This document shows positions 8,828-18,515 of a stretch of 64,000 bases of DNA, piece after piece. Under the pieces are notes generated by a model. It saw nothing but the letters and a program-made list of their open reading frames with translations, did not search any database and had not been told where the DNA came from. The DNA is from Gammaproteobacteria bacterium. Its GTDB lineage: Bacteria > Pseudomonadota > Gammaproteobacteria > Arenicellales > Poriferihabitantaceae. Position numbers and translations under genes: made by a program. The stretch is taken from contig VYFG01000139.1 in NCBI GenBank assembly GCA_009842505.1, positions 1 to 64,000 of the forward strand, written 5' to 3'. Every line of letters begins with the position of its first letter. Within the stretch, counting starts at the first letter, position 1.

Positions 8828-10135
8828 TCATAGTGTCTGGCCCCGCCCGTGGGTGGTCTCTCCCAGTATCCGGGTCTCCCTGACGGCGCGGTCATCGCCC
8901 AGCATCTGCAGCACGAACAGTCGTTCCATGAGGCTGGCGGAACCGCGGATGCGCCGGTCGATCAACGGTGTGGCGCGGTAGTCGAGCACGATGAAATCCG
9001 CCTCCTTGCCGGGTTCGAAATTGCCGATATGCGGGTGAAGATCCAGCATGCGGGCACCTCCCAGGGTGGCCAGGTAAAGCGACTCGAAGGGTGACAGGTT
9101 GCAATCCTGCAACTGCTGCACCTTGTAGGCCTCGTTGATCACCCTGAGGAGGGAGAAGCTGTCGCCACCGCCGACGTCCGTGCCGAGCCCGGTATGGACG
9201 CGGTTTTCCCGGGCCGTGCGATAGTCGAACAGACCGCTGCCGATGAACAGATTCGACAGCGGGCAGTGGGCAATGCCGGAGCCCGTTTCCGCGAGCCGCC
9301 GCCATTCACCGTCATCCAGGTGGATTCCGTGGGCGAATACCGAGCGCCGGCCGAGCAGCCCGTGCCGTTCATAGACATCCAGGTAGCCGGCAGCATCGGG
9401 GAACAGTTCCGACACCCAGCGGCATTCCTCGGCGCTTTCAGCGAGGTGGGTATGCAGGTGCACGCCGGGGTGTTCGGCGAGCAGGCGGCCCGCCATGTCG
9501 AGCTGCTCCGGGCTGGAGGTTGGTGCGAAACGCGGCGTCACGGCATATCCCAGCCTGTCCACGCCGTGCCAGCTTTCGATCAGTGACTTGCTGTCGCGGT
9601 AACCCGTGCTTGGCGTGTCGCGAAGATACGCCGGTGCATTCCGGTCCATCAGGACCTTGCCGCAGATCATGCGCAGGTTGCGCTCGCGGGCTGCGGTAAA
9701 GAATGCCGACACCGACTGCGGGTGTACGGTGCCGAACACCAGGGCGGTGGTGGTGCCGTTGCGCAGGAGTTCCTCGAGGAAGAACGAGGCGGTGCTCTCG
9801 GCGTGTGCGATGTCCTCGAATTGCCTCTCCGCCGGGAAGGTATGGGTTTCCAGCCAGTCCAGAAGCCGGGTGCCATAGGCCGCGATGACGTCGCACTGGG
9901 GGTAGTGGATATGGGTATCCACAAGCCCGGGGACTAGGAGGGCGTCCCGGTGGTGCAGGATGTCCGCGTCCGGCGGAAGCGTCCCCCCGAGGACGTCGAA
10001 TGGTCCCGCATCCGCCACGAGGCCATCCTCGACCAGCAACAGTCCGTCGGGGAAATGGACGACGGCCTCCTGCCCCGCGATGCCGGGGTCATCGAGAAAG
10101 TGCAGGATTTCCCCGCGGTGGGCGGTCAAGGCCAT
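8828..10135 (-). CDS. guaD: guanine deaminase
   Basis: Amidohydrolase with PGLVDTHIHYPQCDVIAAYGTRLLDWLETHTFPAE and THLAES; typical guanine deaminase. Confidence 0.93.
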   Translation of the reverse strand: MALTAHRGEILHFLDDPGIAGQEAVVHFPDGLLLVEDGLVADAGPFDVLGGTLPPDADILHHRDALLVPGLVDTHIHYPQCDVIAAYGTRLLDWLETHTFPAERQFEDIAHAESTASFFLEELLRNGTTTALVFGTVHPQSVSAFFTAARERNLRMICGKVLMDRNAPAYLRDTPSTGYRDSKSLIESWHGVDRLGYAVTPRFAPTSSPEQLDMAGRLLAEHPGVHLHTHLAESAEECRWVSELFPDAAGYLDVYERHGLLGRRSVFAHGIHLDDGEWRRLAETGSGIAHCPLSNLFIGSGLFDYRTARENRVHTGLGTDVGGGDSFSLLRVINEAYKVQQLQDCNLSPFESLYLATLGGARMLDLHPHIGNFEPGKEADFIVLDYRATPLIDRRIRGSASLMERLFVLQMLGDDRAVRETRILGETTHGRGQTL

Positions 10136-10156
10136 GTCGGCATTATAGAAAAAAAC

Positions 10157-10172
10157 TTGACCATATAGTCAA
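10157..10172. promoter_or_regulatory. candidate operator TTGACCATATAGTCAA between guaD and uraD
   Basis: Inverted repeat TTGAC-N6-GTCAA; near-identical to the xdhA upstream site. Confidence 0.65.
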
Positions 10173-10211
10173 ACTTTCTCATAATCCGGTGACTCCGACC
10201 GGATATCGCCG

Positions 10212-10736
10212 ATGGAAATCGACACCTTCAACGGCCTCGGACATGCCGAGGCGGCTGATGTCATGCAGCGATGCTGTACCGCATCGCGCTGGGTGAACCG
10301 GATGGTGGAGGGCAGGCCATACCCCGGCATTGCAGAAATGCTGGAAAAGGCCAGGGAGCACTGGTCCGGGATGGTCGAGCCGGACTGGCTCGAGGCCTTC
10401 GAGGGACATCCCCGGATCGGGGACCCCGAATCCCTGAAGGCGAAGTACCGGGCCACTCGGGCCACCGCCAGCGGGGAACAGTCCTCGGTCCGCCAGGCGG
10501 ACGAGGAAACCCTCACCGCGCTGGCCGAGGGCAACCAGGCCTATGTCGAGCGCTTCGGTTTCATCTTCATTATTTTCGCAAGCGGCAAGAGCGCCCCGGA
10601 AATGCTGGCACACCTGCGAAGCCGTCTCGGCAACAACCGCCGGACGGAACTTGCCACTGCCGCCGGGGAGCAGTGGAAGATCACCCGGCGACGCCTCGAG
10701 GAACTGTTCGCCTTCACCCGCAGTCATGCTGCCTGA
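10212..10736 (+). CDS. uraD: OHCU decarboxylase
   Basis: W.E.FEGHPRIGDPESL..., ALAEGNQAYVERFGFIFIIFASGKSAPEML, typical of OHCU decarboxylase. Confidence 0.93.
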   Translation: MEIDTFNGLGHAEAADVMQRCCTASRWVNRMVEGRPYPGIAEMLEKAREHWSGMVEPDWLEAFEGHPRIGDPESLKAKYRATRATASGEQSSVRQADEETLTALAEGNQAYVERFGFIFIIFASGKSAPEMLAHLRSRLGNNRRTELATAAGEQWKITRRRLEELFAFTRSHAA

Positions 10737-10754
10737 ACCGGATTCCCGGACCCC

Positions 10755-11093
10755 ATGAGCCAGATCACCACGCACATCCTCGATTTGTCCCTCGGGATGC
10801 CCGCCCGAGGTGTGGCGGCGATACTGTACCGGGGAACAGGAGCGGACAGGACCGAACTCGGGCAGGGGGTCACCGATACGGACGGTCGGATCTCCCGGTG
10901 GCTCGGCGACGAGACATTGCCGGGCGGAACCTACAGTATCATCTTCGCTTCCGGCCGCTATTTCGCGGACCGGGGCGTGGACACGTTCTATCCCCATGTG
11001 GAGATTGTCTTCGGTGTCGCGGAGGGCGGGGCGCATTACCATGTCCCACTGCTCCTCAGTCCCTGGGGCTACTCCACGTACCGCGGAAGCTGA
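10755..11093 (+). CDS. hiuH: 5-hydroxyisourate hydrolase (transthyretin-like)
   Basis: THILDLSLGMPARGVAAILYR...HYHVPLLLSPWGYSTYRGS terminal signature. Confidence 0.95.
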   Translation: MSQITTHILDLSLGMPARGVAAILYRGTGADRTELGQGVTDTDGRISRWLGDETLPGGTYSIIFASGRYFADRGVDTFYPHVEIVFGVAEGGAHYHVPLLLSPWGYSTYRGS

Positions 11094-11293
11094 AATGGCT
11101 GATGCGGCCGGCAATGCTGAATCAGGGGACATACTTCACCAGGGTTTTGGTCATTCTGGCGAAAGCATGATTTCGCAGCGCGATGTTCAGGGCGATTCCC
11201 GGGGTTTTTGCTAGAATCTCCTCACTGAATATGCAAAACGAATACCAAAACCCAATCCATAAAACCGTCAACCGATCTTCAGAGATAATCACC

Positions 11294-12367
11294 ATGCAGA
11301 AAAGAACACTGATCAGGGCTCTTGCGGGAGCCGCACTGTCCGCCTCCCTGGCCATGGGCGCCGCCCAGGCCGAGGACGTCAAGGCGGGATTTGTCTACGT
11401 CGGCCCGGTGGGTGACCATGGCTGGACCTACCGACACGACAAGGGCCGATTGCAAGTGGAAGAGGAACTCGGCGTCGAGACCTCGTTCGTGGAAAGCGTC
11501 GCCGAGGGTGCGGACGCGGAACGCGTCATTCGCAAGCTCGCCTCCAGCGGCCACAATATCATCTTCACGACATCGTTCGGCTACATGAATCCCACCCTGA
11601 AGGTGGCGAAGCAGTTTCCCGACGTGAAGTTCGAACATGCCACCGGGTACAAGCGCCACGACAATCTCAGCACCTACTCCGGCCGCTTCTATGAAGGCCG
11701 CACGGTCATCGGCGCCATTGCCGGCCACATGACCAAGACCGGCGTAATCGGATACATCGCGTCATTCCCGATTCCGGAGGTCATCCGCGGCATCAACGCG
11801 TTCACCCTGGCGTTGCGCAACGTGAATCCTGACGCGGTGGTGAAGGTGGTATGGGTCAATACCTGGTATGACCCGGGCAAGGAAGGGGATGCCGCCAAGG
11901 CGCTGATCGACCAGGGCGCCGACATCATCGCCCAGCACACCGATTCCCCGGCGCCGCTGCAGGTGGCGGAACAGCGCGGCGTTTATGCGTTCGGCCAGGC
12001 CTCCGACATGAAGGCCTTCGCTCCCAATGCCCAACTGACCGCGATCGTGGACGACTGGGGTCCATACTACGTGAGCCGGGTCAAGGCGGTGATGGACGGC
12101 AACTGGGAGAGCATGGACACCTGGGACGGATTTGGTCCCGGCATGGTGGTCATGGCGCCCTACGGTGATGCGGTGCCGGAGAACGTGCGGGCCATCGCGG
12201 ACGAGATCATCGCGGGGGTCACGGACGGCAGCATCCACCCGTTCCAGGGGCCCATCAAGAACCAGGCAGGCGAGCAGGTGATTGGCGAGGGCGAGGCGCT
12301 TGACGATGGCGTGCTGCTCGGCATGAACTACTACGTCGAGGGCGTGCAAGGCGAAATACCGCAGTAA
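11294..12367 (+). CDS. BMP/PnrA-family ABC transporter substrate-binding protein
   Basis: Signal peptide, then VKAGFVYVGPVGDHGWTYRHDKGRLQVEEELG; start chosen at the ATG preceding the signal peptide. Confidence 0.88.
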   Translation: MQKRTLIRALAGAALSASLAMGAAQAEDVKAGFVYVGPVGDHGWTYRHDKGRLQVEEELGVETSFVESVAEGADAERVIRKLASSGHNIIFTTSFGYMNPTLKVAKQFPDVKFEHATGYKRHDNLSTYSGRFYEGRTVIGAIAGHMTKTGVIGYIASFPIPEVIRGINAFTLALRNVNPDAVVKVVWVNTWYDPGKEGDAAKALIDQGADIIAQHTDSPAPLQVAEQRGVYAFGQASDMKAFAPNAQLTAIVDDWGPYYVSRVKAVMDGNWESMDTWDGFGPGMVVMAPYGDAVPENVRAIADEIIAGVTDGSIHPFQGPIKNQAGEQVIGEGEALDDGVLLGMNYYVEGVQGEIPQ

Positions 12368-12388
12368 CCCTCCCCCGGGACCATTGAT

Positions 12389-12416
12389 GAAAAAAGCCTC
12401 CTCGGAGGCTTTTTTC
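12389..12416 (+). terminator. rho-independent terminator
   Basis: GCCTCC-TC-GGAGGC stem followed by TTTTTT and preceded by AAAAAA. Confidence 0.85.
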
Positions 12417-12496
12417 TTGGCTGAAACCGCCATGGTCACCGGGCAGTCCTGATCCGGAAGGCCGGTCCGGCCCGGTTTGCCGCCGCCATCCGGGTG

Positions 12497-12913
12497 TTAG
12501 GGGGGTGCCCGGGACTGGCCGATGGCAGCCAGGAATCCGTCTCTGTCCTCCGGGGATACCAGCACATGCCGTCCCCCGCGGTAGGTGATGCACAGACGGT
12601 CCAGCGACAGCGCGGGCCCGGACCGGGGGCTCCGGGTGGGGTGAACCGATTCGATCTCGCCGAGCCGAATCCGCCAGGAAAACGGCCCGCTGCGGATATC
12701 GAGCAGGTCCTCCGATACGGTATAGGCGGTCGAGCGAAGTACCCAGAACGGAAGCCCGGCGCCCGCCAGGATGATGACCAGCGCGAACCACTTGCCGCCG
12801 CCCGGCATCACCAGCGCCTGGTAGGCGGCGACGAAGCTGATCACGGTGAGCGCGATCAGGGACCGGACCAGCCAGCGATCCACCCTGGTTCCGAAACGCC
12901 GCTCCGTCGTCAT
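12497..12913 (-). CDS. small membrane protein with PH-like domain
   Basis: Two hydrophobic helices followed by bacterial PH-like segment (YTVSEDLLDIRSGPFSWRIRLGEIESV). Confidence 0.55.
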   Translation of the reverse strand: MTTERRFGTRVDRWLVRSLIALTVISFVAAYQALVMPGGGKWFALVIILAGAGLPFWVLRSTAYTVSEDLLDIRSGPFSWRIRLGEIESVHPTRSPRSGPALSLDRLCITYRGGRHVLVSPEDRDGFLAAIGQSRAPP

Positions 12914-12929
12914 TCGGGGCGGCCCTGGT

Positions 12930-13793
12930 TCAGGTGATATCCGCTTCGGCGCGGGCTGCCAGACCGCCGTCAGGGTCGGCGACCCACAGGCGGCAGACAT
13001 CTTCATCCTTCACCAGGTGCATGGTGAAGGGGCGGTCCGCGAACAGCGGGCTCATGGCCCGGAAACGGAAATTCCGGATATTTTCCTGTCCGGCTTCATC
13101 CGTCAGCAGGTCCAGCAGCAGGGTGGCCGTCAACGGACCGTGGAATACCAGGCCCGGGTAGCCCTCGACGTCACGGCAGTAGTCGATATCGTAATGGATC
13201 CGGTGGCCGTTGAAGGTCAGGGCGGAATACCGGAAAAGCAGCAGGGGCGACGGATCGACGGTGCGCCGGACATCGGACCTGGTTTCCGCCGGCGGCGGCG
13301 AAGGGGGCCCCGACCCGGGCGCTGGGTCCTCCCGGTAGACGATGTCGTGTTCCTCGTCGAGCAGGACCTCGTCTCCGCGGCGATAGGTATGGGAGACGGT
13401 GACGAAACACAGCGGGCCCGACCGCCCGCTTTTCTCTTGGATGCCGCGGATAACCGATTCCCGGGAGATGGCATCGCCCAGCCGGAGCGGCTGGTGAAAC
13501 TCCAGCCTCGAACCTGCCCACATGCGCCGCGGCAGGGAAACCGGGGGGAGGAATCCGCCGCGCATGGCATGCCCGTCGCGGCCGGTTTCCGAAATCCTTG
13601 CGCCGTCGATGAAATACAGCCAGTGCCAGGCGGGCGGCAGCGCGTCTCCTTCACCCAGGGTGGGCTCCCGGTCCAATGTCTGCTGCATGAAGCGGGTGGG
13701 CTGGGGATCGATCCGGTCCTCCGTGACCCGGCGCCGGCCGATCCACTGCGACAGGTCTCCGGTGGGGACTTCGCGGCTGGTGTCGGGTTCAGT
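12930..13793 (-). CDS. MaoC-like / mesaconyl-C4-CoA hydratase-type dehydratase
   Basis: FHQPLRLGDAI.RES, HDIVYRE, FNGHRIHYDIDYCRDVEGYPGLVFHGPLTATLLLDLL are hotdog dehydratase signatures. Confidence 0.82.
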   Translation of the reverse strand, partial: TEPDTSREVPTGDLSQWIGRRRVTEDRIDPQPTRFMQQTLDREPTLGEGDALPPAWHWLYFIDGARISETGRDGHAMRGGFLPPVSLPRRMWAGSRLEFHQPLRLGDAISRESVIRGIQEKSGRSGPLCFVTVSHTYRRGDEVLLDEEHDIVYREDPAPGSGPPSPPPAETRSDVRRTVDPSPLLLFRYSALTFNGHRIHYDIDYCRDVEGYPGLVFHGPLTATLLLDLLTDEAGQENIRNFRFRAMSPLFADRPFTMHLVKDEDVCRLWVADPDGGLAARAEADIT

Positions 13794-14907
13794 CATGAAG
13801 GAACTCCTCGCGTATTGACCGGGTGTGTTCGCCTGCAAGCGGCACCCTGGCGGCGGCGGCTTCCCCGACGGGCCTGGCCGGGAACAGGATCTCGTCGCCG
13901 CCGGAACTGGTGCCCCGGCGCCGTGCCAGGGCGGGGTGGCGCGAAAAATCCGCCACCGAGTTGACCGCGCCGTAGGCGATATCCGCGCTCTTCAGCCGGT
14001 TCACGAGATCCTCCCGGGAGAGGGACCGCGTCACCGAGATTATGCGTTCATCCAGCGCCGGGCGGTTGGCGACCCGCCGGTCGTTGTCGCGGAAGGCCTC
14101 GCCGTCGACCATCTCCGGCATCCGCAGGACACCTTCGCAGAACCGTGACCATTCCCGCTCGTTCTGGACGGCGATGATCACCAGTTCCCCGTCGCGGGAC
14201 GGGTAGGCGCCGTAAGGGGCGATGGAGGGATGGTTGAGCCCTGCCCGCCCGGGCGCTCTGCCAACATAGTCGTGATGGAGCAGGGGCACCGTCATCCAGT
14301 CCGCGGCGACCCCGAACAGCGACACTTCAACAGCCGACCCCCTGCCGGTCCGCTCCCGTTCAAGCAGTGCTTCCAGGATGCCCGCGTGGGCGGTCATGCC
14401 GGCGCCGATGTCGCAGATGGATACACCGATCCGGCCGAGTTCGTTCTCTCCGCCGGATATGCTGACCAGGCCGGATTCACCCTGCACCAGCAGATCATAG
14501 GCCTTCAGGTCCCGGCCCCCCGGGCCGTTGCCGTAGCCAGAAATTTCGCAGGTGATCAGGCGCGGATGACGCTCGCGAAGCGTGGCAGGGTCGAAACCCG
14601 ACCGGGCGAGCGCCCCCGGTGCGAGATTCTGGATCAGCACATCCGCACGTCCGATGATTCTCTCCAGCAGTTCCGCATCCGGCGGGTTCTTGAAATCCAG
14701 CTCCAGGGACTCCTTGCCTTGGTTCAGCCAGAAGAAATAGGAACTGTCTCCGCCTGCTACACCGTCGTAGGCCCGGGCGAAATCACCCCCTGGACGCTCT
14801 ACCTTGATGACCCGGGCACCGGCCTCCCGGAGCCTCGCACTGCAGAACGGCGCAGCGACAGCTTGCTCCACGGAGACCACCAGAAGGCCTTCGAGGGCGC
14901 CGCTCAT
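13789..14907 (-). CDS. CaiB/BaiF family CoA transferase
   Basis: LEGLLVVSVEQAVAAPFCSARLREAGARVIKVERPGGDFAR...; overlaps the MaoC gene. Confidence 0.93.
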   Translation of the reverse strand: MSGALEGLLVVSVEQAVAAPFCSARLREAGARVIKVERPGGDFARAYDGVAGGDSSYFFWLNQGKESLELDFKNPPDAELLERIIGRADVLIQNLAPGALARSGFDPATLRERHPRLITCEISGYGNGPGGRDLKAYDLLVQGESGLVSISGGENELGRIGVSICDIGAGMTAHAGILEALLERERTGRGSAVEVSLFGVAADWMTVPLLHHDYVGRAPGRAGLNHPSIAPYGAYPSRDGELVIIAVQNEREWSRFCEGVLRMPEMVDGEAFRDNDRRVANRPALDERIISVTRSLSREDLVNRLKSADIAYGAVNSVADFSRHPALARRRGTSSGGDEILFPARPVGEAAAARVPLAGEHTRSIREEFLHD

Positions 14908-14923
14908 CTTCCGTCTCGGGCCC

Positions 14924-15703
14924 TTATTCCCTGACCGGGACCACGTAGTTCAGGCCGAGCCGGCCCCCGTCCGGATACACGGTCTGACCGGTCACGTAGC
15001 TGGAATAGGGGCTGGCAAGAAATACCGCCACCCGGGCCACCTCGTCAGGCTCCCCTGCCCGCTGCATGGGGGTGCGAGACATGACCTCGACCCTTTTCTG
15101 CGGGTTGTCCGCAATCGTCCGGAACATCTCGGTATTGATGGAGCCCGGCCCGATCCCGTTGACTCGGATCTTCTCCGGGGCCAGGCGGATGGCCAGTACC
15201 TTGGTCCACTGGTTCACGCCGCCCTTGGCGATGACGTAGGGCGCAATGGCGGGGATGGCCAGGATCGCGTTGACCGAGGACATGTTGATGATCGTGCCGC
15301 GGGAATCCTCCCGGTCGGGTTCCTGGCCGACCATCAGCCTGGCTGCGGCCTGCCCGGTCAGGAAAACGCCCTTGAGGTTGATGTCGATGACACGGTCGAA
15401 GTCCTTCTCCTCCAGTTCAAGGATGTCCGCCGCATGCACGATGCCGGCATTGGCGATGACCGTGTCCACGCGGCCGTAACGGTCCCAGGCGTAGTCAAGC
15501 AGGGCCTCGATTTCCGGCTTGTGGCAGACGTCGCAGCGGCGGTATACGGCCTTTTTACCAAGCAAGGCCGCAGCAGCCTGCCCCGCCTCGTCGTCGATAT
15601 CGGAAAGAACGACATTCGCACCCTCCTCGACGAATCTCCTGGCGCAGGCCAAGCCGATTCCCCGGGCGGCGCCCGTGATGACGGCGGTCTTGTCATTCAG
15701 CAT
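14924..15703 (-). CDS. SDR family oxidoreductase
   Basis: TGAARGIGLACARRF Rossmann motif, active-site YVIAKG, PDGG C-terminal. Confidence 0.93.
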   Translation of the reverse strand: MLNDKTAVITGAARGIGLACARRFVEEGANVVLSDIDDEAGQAAAALLGKKAVYRRCDVCHKPEIEALLDYAWDRYGRVDTVIANAGIVHAADILELEEKDFDRVIDINLKGVFLTGQAAARLMVGQEPDREDSRGTIINMSSVNAILAIPAIAPYVIAKGGVNQWTKVLAIRLAPEKIRVNGIGPGSINTEMFRTIADNPQKRVEVMSRTPMQRAGEPDEVARVAVFLASPYSSYVTGQTVYPDGGRLGLNYVVPVRE

Positions 15704-15829
15704 GGTTCATGCTTGCAGTTGCAGGGCACAGAGTAATGCATCACGCACCAAAGCATACCGCGAAAATCGCGGTTGCCACCATCGCGAGTCGGCCGGTGAA
15801 ACCTCCCTCCTTCACCGCCGGATGCCTTC

Positions 15830-16420
15830 CTAGAGCTGCAGGGTGGCAGTGCCGACAGGGCAGGTGATTCCGAAATGGCTGGCGAACACGGCGGCAAACT
15901 GGTTCCAGACCGGGATCTGGCTCTGGATGCGGCAACCCATGCCCATCATGACATCAAAGCAGCCGTTGGTCTGCTGCGCGACTCGGGCATGTTCCAGCAT
16001 GTACTCCTGCCCCGTCATTCCCTTCCCGGCGTATACCGGGAGGGGCTCCTGTCCGGTCACCTCCTGCCCTGCCGGTACCGGGATGAGCGCCTGCTCCGTC
16101 ACCTCCTGCGCTGCAAGCTCCTGCTGATGCTCCTGTCCGGTCATCTCTTGCGCTGGAAGCTTCGGCTGATGCTCCTGTCCGGGCATCTCTTGCGCTGGAA
16201 GCTTCGGCTGATGCTCCTGTCCGGGCATCTCCTGTGCTGCTAGCTCCGCGTCATGCTCCTGTTCCGGCATCTCCGTCACGGCATGAACCGCAGGTTCCGG
16301 GGGCAATGGAGCGACGGTTGACAGCTCATGGTCGACGTTCGCGGAATCGAACACGGATGGGGGCAGCGTCAGGGCAAGTGCCAGTCCCAGTGCCGCCATG
16401 ATGTAGACGAGGGGTTTCAT
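15830..16420 (-). CDS. exported protein with 14-aa tandem repeats
   Basis: N-terminal signal-like segment, seven degenerate 14-aa repeats (e.g. PAQEMPGQEHQPKL), Cys-containing C-terminus. Confidence 0.65.
   Translation of the reverse strand: MKPLVYIMAALGLALALTLPPSVFDSANVDHELSTVAPLPPEPAVHAVTEMPEQEHDAELAAQEMPGQEHQPKLPAQEMPGQEHQPKLPAQEMTGQEHQQELAAQEVTEQALIPVPAGQEVTGQEPLPVYAGKGMTGQEYMLEHARVAQQTNGCFDVMMGMGCRIQSQIPVWNQFAAVFASHFGITCPVGTATLQL
15989..16282 (-). repeat. 7 x 42-bp coding tandem repeat
   Basis: Residues 47-144 of the ORF divide exactly into seven 14-aa units; the inner copies are almost identical at DNA level. Confidence 0.85.
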
Positions 16421-16604
16421 TGTTGTAGTCGTTCCCGAAGATTGGTGTTTTGTCGTGCTTTCGCCACATGGCCCCGGTTTTTATCGTGCGCACCACCCCA
16501 AAAAGCGACCGGTCACGGCAGAAGCCACGCGGCATTGTAGCAGAACTCCGGGGACCGATCGTGCGGGGCAACCGCCAGGGGCGTGGCAGACGTCGTGCCG
16601 GGTC

Positions 16605-18227
16605 TCATTCCACCCGGATTTCAATGATGGAGGGGACCTTGTCCTCAAGCGCGGCGGCAAAAGCCGGCATGAATTCCTCGGTATAGGTCACGACATATCC
16701 CCGGCCCCCGTAGGCCTCGGCCAGACGGGCGAAATCCGGATTCATGAGGTCCGTGCCGACGACGTGTCCGGGATAATGCCGTTCCTGGTGGTTGCGGATG
16801 GAGCCGAGTCGGTTGTTGTTGATGACCAGGAACACGATTGGCAACCCGTATTTCACCGCGGTCGCGAACTCCTGGCCGTTCATGAGAAAGCAGCCGTCAC
16901 CGTTGAAGGACACGACAGGAACTTCCGGCCTGAGCAGTTTCGCCGCCACTGCGGCGGGAACGCTGTACCCCATGGTGCCATTGGTGGAACCCAGCTGGGT
17001 GCCCGACTGCCTGTACTGGTAGAAACGCTGTCCCCAGGAGGTGTAGCTGCCGGCACCCACGGTGATCACGGCTTCCGCCGGCAGGGTTTTCCGGAGTTGG
17101 GAGCAGATCGCATCCATGCGCACCGCCTGGCCCTCGCTCACCGGTTCGTCCACCCATCGCTGGTAGCGCTCGTGCAGTGACTTTATCATCATGCGGCGAC
17201 CGGCGTCCTGTACGGAAACATGCTGCATGGCGGACAGGAAGGCCAGGCTGGTGCTGGTCACGGCGATATCGGCATGAAATACCGCGTTCATCTCCTCGGC
17301 GCCCGGGTGAACATGCACCACCTGCTGGTCGGTGAAACCGATCGCCGGGGGGATGATTTCATAGCCCTGCGTGGTCATTTCACCGAGCCTTGGACCAATG
17401 ACCAGCAACAGGTCGGCGGCGGGAAGGTACTCCTGCAGGACCGGCGATACCATGAGACCCAGTTCGCCGATGTAGTTGGTATGGGTGTTGTCGAAGGCGT
17501 CCTGACGTCGGAACGCGGCGGCCACGGGAATCTGGTGCCGGTCCGCGACCCGGGTCAGCAGGACCAGTGTATCCTGGTTCCAGCTGCTGTCCCCGCAGAT
17601 GATCAGTGGCCGTTCCGATTTTCCCAGAAGGTCGACCACCCGGTCGACCGCGGCGGGTGAGGGCGCTGCGGCGAACCGGGCCTGGGTATGGAGATCCGAC
17701 AAGGGAATGTCGGGCACATCCACCTCGTCACGGAGCATGTCCTCGTACAGCACCACCATCACCGGGCCCGGCCGGCCACCCGTGGCGCATTGCCACGCAT
17801 GATTCAGTTGCTCCGGGATCCGGCGGGCGTCGTCGATGCTGATGACGTGCTTGGCGATCCCGTCGAATGCCCGGTGATAATCCAGTTCCTGGAAAGCCTC
17901 CCGGCCCCGGAAACCCCGGGGGACTTGGCCGACAAAACAGATCACCGGCGTGGAATCCTGGTACGCGGCATGTATGCCCACCATGGCATTGGTTGCCCCG
18001 GGTCCCCGGGAGACGAAACAGATGCCGGGCTGTCCGGTCAGCTTGCCCCAGGCCTCGGCCATATAGGCGGCGCCGCCCTCCTGCCTGCAGGTGACCAGGC
18101 GAAAACGGCCGTGGTGCCCGTAAATTGCATCCAGTGCAGCGAGAAAGCTTTCGCCCGGCACGCAGAACGCGGTGTCCGCGCCCAGACCGAGCAAGCCATC
18201 GATCAGTATCCTGCCCCCGCTACGCAT
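16605..18227 (-). CDS. thiamine pyrophosphate-dependent enzyme (acetolactate synthase-like)
   Basis: GVPGES...SRGPGATNAMVGIHAAYQDSTPVICFVGQV; NGDGCFLMNGQEFATAVKYGLPIVFLVINN TPP motif. Confidence 0.93.
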   Translation of the reverse strand: MRSGGRILIDGLLGLGADTAFCVPGESFLAALDAIYGHHGRFRLVTCRQEGGAAYMAEAWGKLTGQPGICFVSRGPGATNAMVGIHAAYQDSTPVICFVGQVPRGFRGREAFQELDYHRAFDGIAKHVISIDDARRIPEQLNHAWQCATGGRPGPVMVVLYEDMLRDEVDVPDIPLSDLHTQARFAAAPSPAAVDRVVDLLGKSERPLIICGDSSWNQDTLVLLTRVADRHQIPVAAAFRRQDAFDNTHTNYIGELGLMVSPVLQEYLPAADLLLVIGPRLGEMTTQGYEIIPPAIGFTDQQVVHVHPGAEEMNAVFHADIAVTSTSLAFLSAMQHVSVQDAGRRMMIKSLHERYQRWVDEPVSEGQAVRMDAICSQLRKTLPAEAVITVGAGSYTSWGQRFYQYRQSGTQLGSTNGTMGYSVPAAVAAKLLRPEVPVVSFNGDGCFLMNGQEFATAVKYGLPIVFLVINNNRLGSIRNHQERHYPGHVVGTDLMNPDFARLAEAYGGRGYVVTYTEEFMPAFAAALEDKVPSIIEIRVE

Positions 18228-18515
18228 GTTGAAATCGGCCGGTCAGTTTGGTTTGCTGAATTATACGCATGTCCCATCCCCCATTTGACCATGATTCCCC
18301 GCCCCTGCTCCTGTTGCATGCCGCACAGGCGGATGTCACCGGTTGATGGAAACGGGGTCGCGGGTACGGCCTGTCATGGGATACGCCGGCATGGGCGGTC
18401 CGGTTCCGTCCATGGCCGGGATGACCGGAATGACCGGAAGTAATCACGGCCTGCATTGACAATGCCCGCAGCCGGGTTGCATGCTTCGCCGGTCCGTCAT
18501 TCCCCGCCTGCCACC

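Noticed and set aside
15989-16282. 42-bp repeat array as CRISPR
   Set aside because: Repeats are contiguous with no unique spacers, in frame, and encode a 14-aa tandem repeat.
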